A DNA stretch of 64,000 nt, from the NCBI GenBank assembly GCA_019421345.1, contig JAHZFL010000006.1, forward strand, positions 62,001 through 126,000, in the 5' to 3' direction. The notes below the pieces were generated by a model. The model had not been told where the DNA came from, searched no databases, and saw nothing but the letters and a program-made list of their open reading frames with translations. Made by a program: the position numbers and the translations under genes. Of the stretch, positions 60,990 to 64,000 are shown piece after piece (positions within the stretch are counted from its first letter, which is position 1; each line of letters starts with the position of its first letter). This stretch comes from Roseburia sp. GTDB lineage: Bacteria; Bacillota; Clostridia; Lachnospirales; Lachnospiraceae.

Positions 60990-61156
60990 ATACGTTGCAC
61001 TATTATGGAACATTGGACTCATTATGCCATTTTTCCTAGTGTACGCGGGAAAACTCCTATACTCTATCTTGTGGTTTGGGGGATTTTTGCGGGGAATGAT
61101 GAAATTTATAATTTTTTATTATTCTTATTTTAATAAAAACGAGAGGTGAAACGTCA

Positions 61157-64000
61157 ATGGAGAAGAACAGAATACGTCCGGTGAAAGCTGGAAAAGGCAT
61201 GCGTATGAGCTACTCGAGACAGAAAGAGGTATTAGAGATGCCGAATCTGATAGAGGTTCAGAAAGACTCCTATCAGTGGTTCTTAAAAGAAGGCTTAAAA
61301 GAAGTCTTTGATGATATCTCTCCGATCGCAGATTACAGCGGTCACTTAAGTCTGGAGTTCGTTGATTTTACGTTGTGTGAAGATGATGTAAAGTACACGA
61401 TCCCTGAGTGCAAAGAGCGAGACGCCACATACGCAGCGCCTTTGAAGGTCAAGGTCAGACTTCATAACAAAGAGACTGATGAGATTAACGAGCATGAGAT
61501 ATTCATGGGTGACCTTCCGTTGATGACGGAGACCGGAACCTTTGTGATCAATGGGGCGGAGCGAGTGATCGTAAGCCAGTTGGTACGTTCTCCCGGTATC
61601 TATTATGGGATTGCCCATGACAAGGTAGGTAAGACCTTATACTCCTGTACCGTTATTCCGAACCGCGGCGCATGGTTGGAATACGAGACAGACTCCAATG
61701 ACGTATTTTATGTTCGTGTAGATAGAACCAGAAAAGTGCCGATCACAGTGCTTATCCGTGCGCTGGGCATTGGCTCAAATCAGGAGATCGTTGACATGTT
61801 CGGTGAGGAACCGAAGATCCTTGCAAGCTTTGGCAAGGACGTGGCGACGAATTATGAAGAAGGACTTCTTGAATTATATAAGAAAATCAGACCAGGCGAG
61901 CCGCTGACTGTGGAAAGTGCGGAGAGCCTTATTTCTGCAATGTTTTTTGATCCGAGAAGATATGATCTTGCGAAGGTGGGGCGTTATAAGTTTAATAAGA
62001 AGCTTGCGCTCAAGAACCGTATCAACGGACATGTTCTTGCGGAGGATGTTGTTGATCTTAGCACGGGAGAGATCATTGCGGAAGCGGGAACGGAGGTGAC
62101 TCGTTCTCTTGCCGATGATATTCAGAATGCGGCGGTGCCGTTTGTCTGGATTCAGGGTGAGACGAGAAATGTCAAGATACTGTCATCTATGATGGTCGAT
62201 CTGAGACATTATGTAGATTGTGATCCGAGGGAGCTTGGCATTACGGAGCTTGTTTATTATCCGGTGCTTTCTCAGCTGCTGGAGGAGTATACCGATACAG
62301 AGGAATTAAAGGAAGCGATCCGCAAAAACGTACATGATCTGATCCCGAAGCATATTACAAGGGACGATATTTTCGCGTCTATCAACTATAATATGCATTT
62401 GGAATATGCAGTGGGTCATGATGATGATATTGACCATCTGGGAAACAGACGTATCCGTGCAGTCGGAGAACTTCTGCAGAACCAGTACAGAATTGGTCTC
62501 TCGAGATTAGAGCGTGTGGTGCGCGAGCGTATGACGACGCTGGATCTGGAGGGGATCTCTCCGCAGAGCCTGATCAATATTAAGCCGGTGACAGCGGCGG
62601 TGAAGGAGTTCTTTGGTTCTTCCCAGCTTTCACAGTTTATGGATCAGAATAACCCGCTTGGTGAGCTGACCCACAAGAGACGTCTGTCGGCGTTGGGACC
62701 GGGTGGTCTTTCCAGAGACCGTGCAGGCTTTGAGGTGCGAGACGTGCATTATTCGCACTATGGAAGAATGTGCCCGATCGAGACGCCTGAGGGACCAAAC
62801 ATCGGCTTGATCAACTCTCTTGCAAGCTATGCAAGAATTAACGAGTACGGATTTATCGAAGCGCCGTATCGTAAGATTGATAAGACTGATCCTAAGAACC
62901 CGCGTGTGACGGATGAGGTTGTTTACATGACTGCGGATGAGGAGGACAATTATCATGTGGCGCAGGCGAACGAGGCATTGGATGAGGAAGGTCATTTTAT
63001 CCGTAATTCCGTGTCCGGTCGTTACTTAGACGAGACGCAGGAATACGAAAAGACCATGTTTGACTACATGGATGTATCTCCGAAAATGGTGTTCTCGGTT
63101 GCTACGGCGTTGATCCCGTTCCTTCAGAATGACGATGCGAACCGTGCTCTGATGGGCTCAAACATGCAGCGTCAGGCGGTGCCGCTGCTGACTACGGAGA
63201 CGCCGGTAGTCGGTACAGGTATGGAGACGAAAGCAGCCGTCGATTCGGGTGTGTGCGTGGTTGCAAAGAATGCCGGAGTTGTGGAAAGCTCCGAGTCAAA
63301 TCAGATCGTCATTAAGAGTGATGAGGGAACAAGAGACGTTTATAAGCTGACGAAGTTTTCAAGAAGTAACCAGTCGAACTGCTACAACCAAAGACCGATC
63401 GTCTTTAAGGGAGATCGTGTGGCAGCCGGCGAGGTCATTGCAGATGGTCCGTCCACACAAAACGGTGAGCTTGCACTCGGAAAGAATCCGCTTATCGGGT
63501 TTATGACATGGGAGGGCTACAATTACGAGGATGCCGTTCTGTTAAGCGAGAGACTGGTGCAGGACGATGTGTATACATCTATCCATATCGAGGAATATGA
63601 AGCAGAAGCGCGCGACACAAAGCTGGGACCGGAGGAGATTACACGGGATGTGCCGGGTGTCGGCGATGATGCGTTAAAGGATCTTGACGAGCGTGGAATT
63701 ATCCGTATCGGTGCAGAGGTGCGCGCGGGTGATATTCTTGTCGGAAAGGTTACGCCGAAGGGAGAGACAGAGCTTACTGCGGAGGAGAGATTGCTCCGTG
63801 CGATTTTCGGTGAGAAAGCAAGAGAGGTTCGTGATACGTCTCTGAAGGTGCCGCACGGCGAGTACGGTATTGTTGTGGACGCGAAGGTGTTTACAAGGGA
63901 GAACGGAGATGAGCTGTCTCCGGGCGTTAATCAGGCAGTGCGTATTTACATTGCCCAGAAAAGAAAGATTTCCGTCGGCGATAAGATGGCGGGTCGTCAC
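61157..64000 (+). CDS. rpoB: RNA polymerase beta subunit (partial, 3' end outside window)
   Basis: The first 948 codons of rpoB. It begins MEKNRIRPVKAGKGMRMSYS; conserved landmarks include the fork region (GELTHKRRLSALGPGGLSRD), rifampicin-region residues in SQLSQFMDQNNPLGELTHKR and GMCPIETPEGPNIGLINSLA (MCPIETPEGPNIGL), and VGDKMAGRH at the window edge. The rifampicin-target residues seen are wild-type-like. GAGAGGTGA lies 7 bases before the ATG. The open frame continues past the window, so the size cannot be stated. Confidence 0.98.
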   Translation, partial: MEKNRIRPVKAGKGMRMSYSRQKEVLEMPNLIEVQKDSYQWFLKEGLKEVFDDISPIADYSGHLSLEFVDFTLCEDDVKYTIPECKERDATYAAPLKVKVRLHNKETDEINEHEIFMGDLPLMTETGTFVINGAERVIVSQLVRSPGIYYGIAHDKVGKTLYSCTVIPNRGAWLEYETDSNDVFYVRVDRTRKVPITVLIRALGIGSNQEIVDMFGEEPKILASFGKDVATNYEEGLLELYKKIRPGEPLTVESAESLISAMFFDPRRYDLAKVGRYKFNKKLALKNRINGHVLAEDVVDLSTGEIIAEAGTEVTRSLADDIQNAAVPFVWIQGETRNVKILSSMMVDLRHYVDCDPRELGITELVYYPVLSQLLEEYTDTEELKEAIRKNVHDLIPKHITRDDIFASINYNMHLEYAVGHDDDIDHLGNRRIRAVGELLQNQYRIGLSRLERVVRERMTTLDLEGISPQSLINIKPVTAAVKEFFGSSQLSQFMDQNNPLGELTHKRRLSALGPGGLSRDRAGFEVRDVHYSHYGRMCPIETPEGPNIGLINSLASYARINEYGFIEAPYRKIDKTDPKNPRVTDEVVYMTADEEDNYHVAQANEALDEEGHFIRNSVSGRYLDETQEYEKTMFDYMDVSPKMVFSVATALIPFLQNDDANRALMGSNMQRQAVPLLTTETPVVGTGMETKAAVDSGVCVVAKNAGVVESSESNQIVIKSDEGTRDVYKLTKFSRSNQSNCYNQRPIVFKGDRVAAGEVIADGPSTQNGELALGKNPLIGFMTWEGYNYEDAVLLSERLVQDDVYTSIHIEEYEAEARDTKLGPEEITRDVPGVGDDALKDLDERGIIRIGAEVRAGDILVGKVTPKGETELTAEERLLRAIFGEKAREVRDTSLKVPHGEYGIVVDAKVFTRENGDELSPGVNQAVRIYIAQKRKISVGDKMAGRH

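Noticed and set aside
60933..61133. A 66-codon open frame upstream of rpoB
   Set aside because: It spans the rpoB promoter, has no ribosome site and an unlikely protein sequence.

Overview
The window looks like part of the chromosome of a motile, anaerobic Gram-positive of the Lachnospiraceae (Clostridia) type. The support is a Firmicutes-style rpmG-secE-nusG-rplK-rplA-rplJ-rplL-rpoB cluster, strong AGGAGG ribosome binding sites, sigmaA promoters, a SCIFF peptide with its radical-SAM maturase, FliW/CsrA control of flagellin, and a sugar ABC transporter without its own ATPase. No tRNA, rRNA, CRISPR array, transposase or prophage genes were seen. The genus cannot be fixed from the sequence alone.

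Left part (1-25.2 kb): a TPR-type glycosyltransferase on the minus strand; the 23S rRNA methylase rlmD with a decayed C-terminal tail; a YhcG/DUF1016 PD-(D/E)XK protein; a two-component system next to an ABC-2 exporter; a beta-glucoside PTS permease with a GH1 phospho-glucosidase; and a glycan-use locus. That locus holds a DUF1861 protein, a solute-binding lipoprotein, two permeases, GH130, a LacI regulator, GH13, a secreted GH16-lectin enzyme, a Gfo/Idh/MocA oxidoreductase and a DUF4091/GH123-like protein.

Middle (25.2-29.1 kb): a minus-strand lipoprotein, then scfA (SCIFF, here with a seventh cysteine), scfB, and an Orn/Lys/Arg-decarboxylase-family gene that overlaps scfB.

Flagellar island (29.1-57.1 kb): flgM-flgN-flgK-flgK2-flgL-fliW-csrA, then flaG-fliD-fliS-(fliT-like), then fliC. 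After these come an unknown small gene, a Maf glycosyltransferase and pseB-pseF-pseI-pseH-pseG; two tandem fliB flagellin lysine methylases on the opposite strand; then pseC and a second Maf. Together these encode every step from UDP-GlcNAc to CMP-pseudaminic acid, plus likely transferases and lysine methylation for the flagellin. Five sites matching the sigma28 consensus (TAAA-N15/16-CCGATAT) lie before flgM, flaG, fliC, pseB and a divergent fliD-like gene at 57.1 kb, so the anti-sigma factor FlgM encoded here probably times the whole set. The fliC leader carries a hairpin with GGA in its loop and a second GGA in the ribosome binding site, the expected two-site target for CsrA, which FliW antagonises.

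Accessory genes (52-55.8 kb): a small winged-helix regulator, a HEPN/MNT toxin-antitoxin pair flanked by two nearly identical terminators, and two CgeB/DUF3880-type glycosyltransferases.

Right end (57.2-64 kb): the housekeeping transcription/translation cluster, with an L10 leader before rplJ, a large nested hairpin element between rplL and rpoB, and rpoB running off the window.
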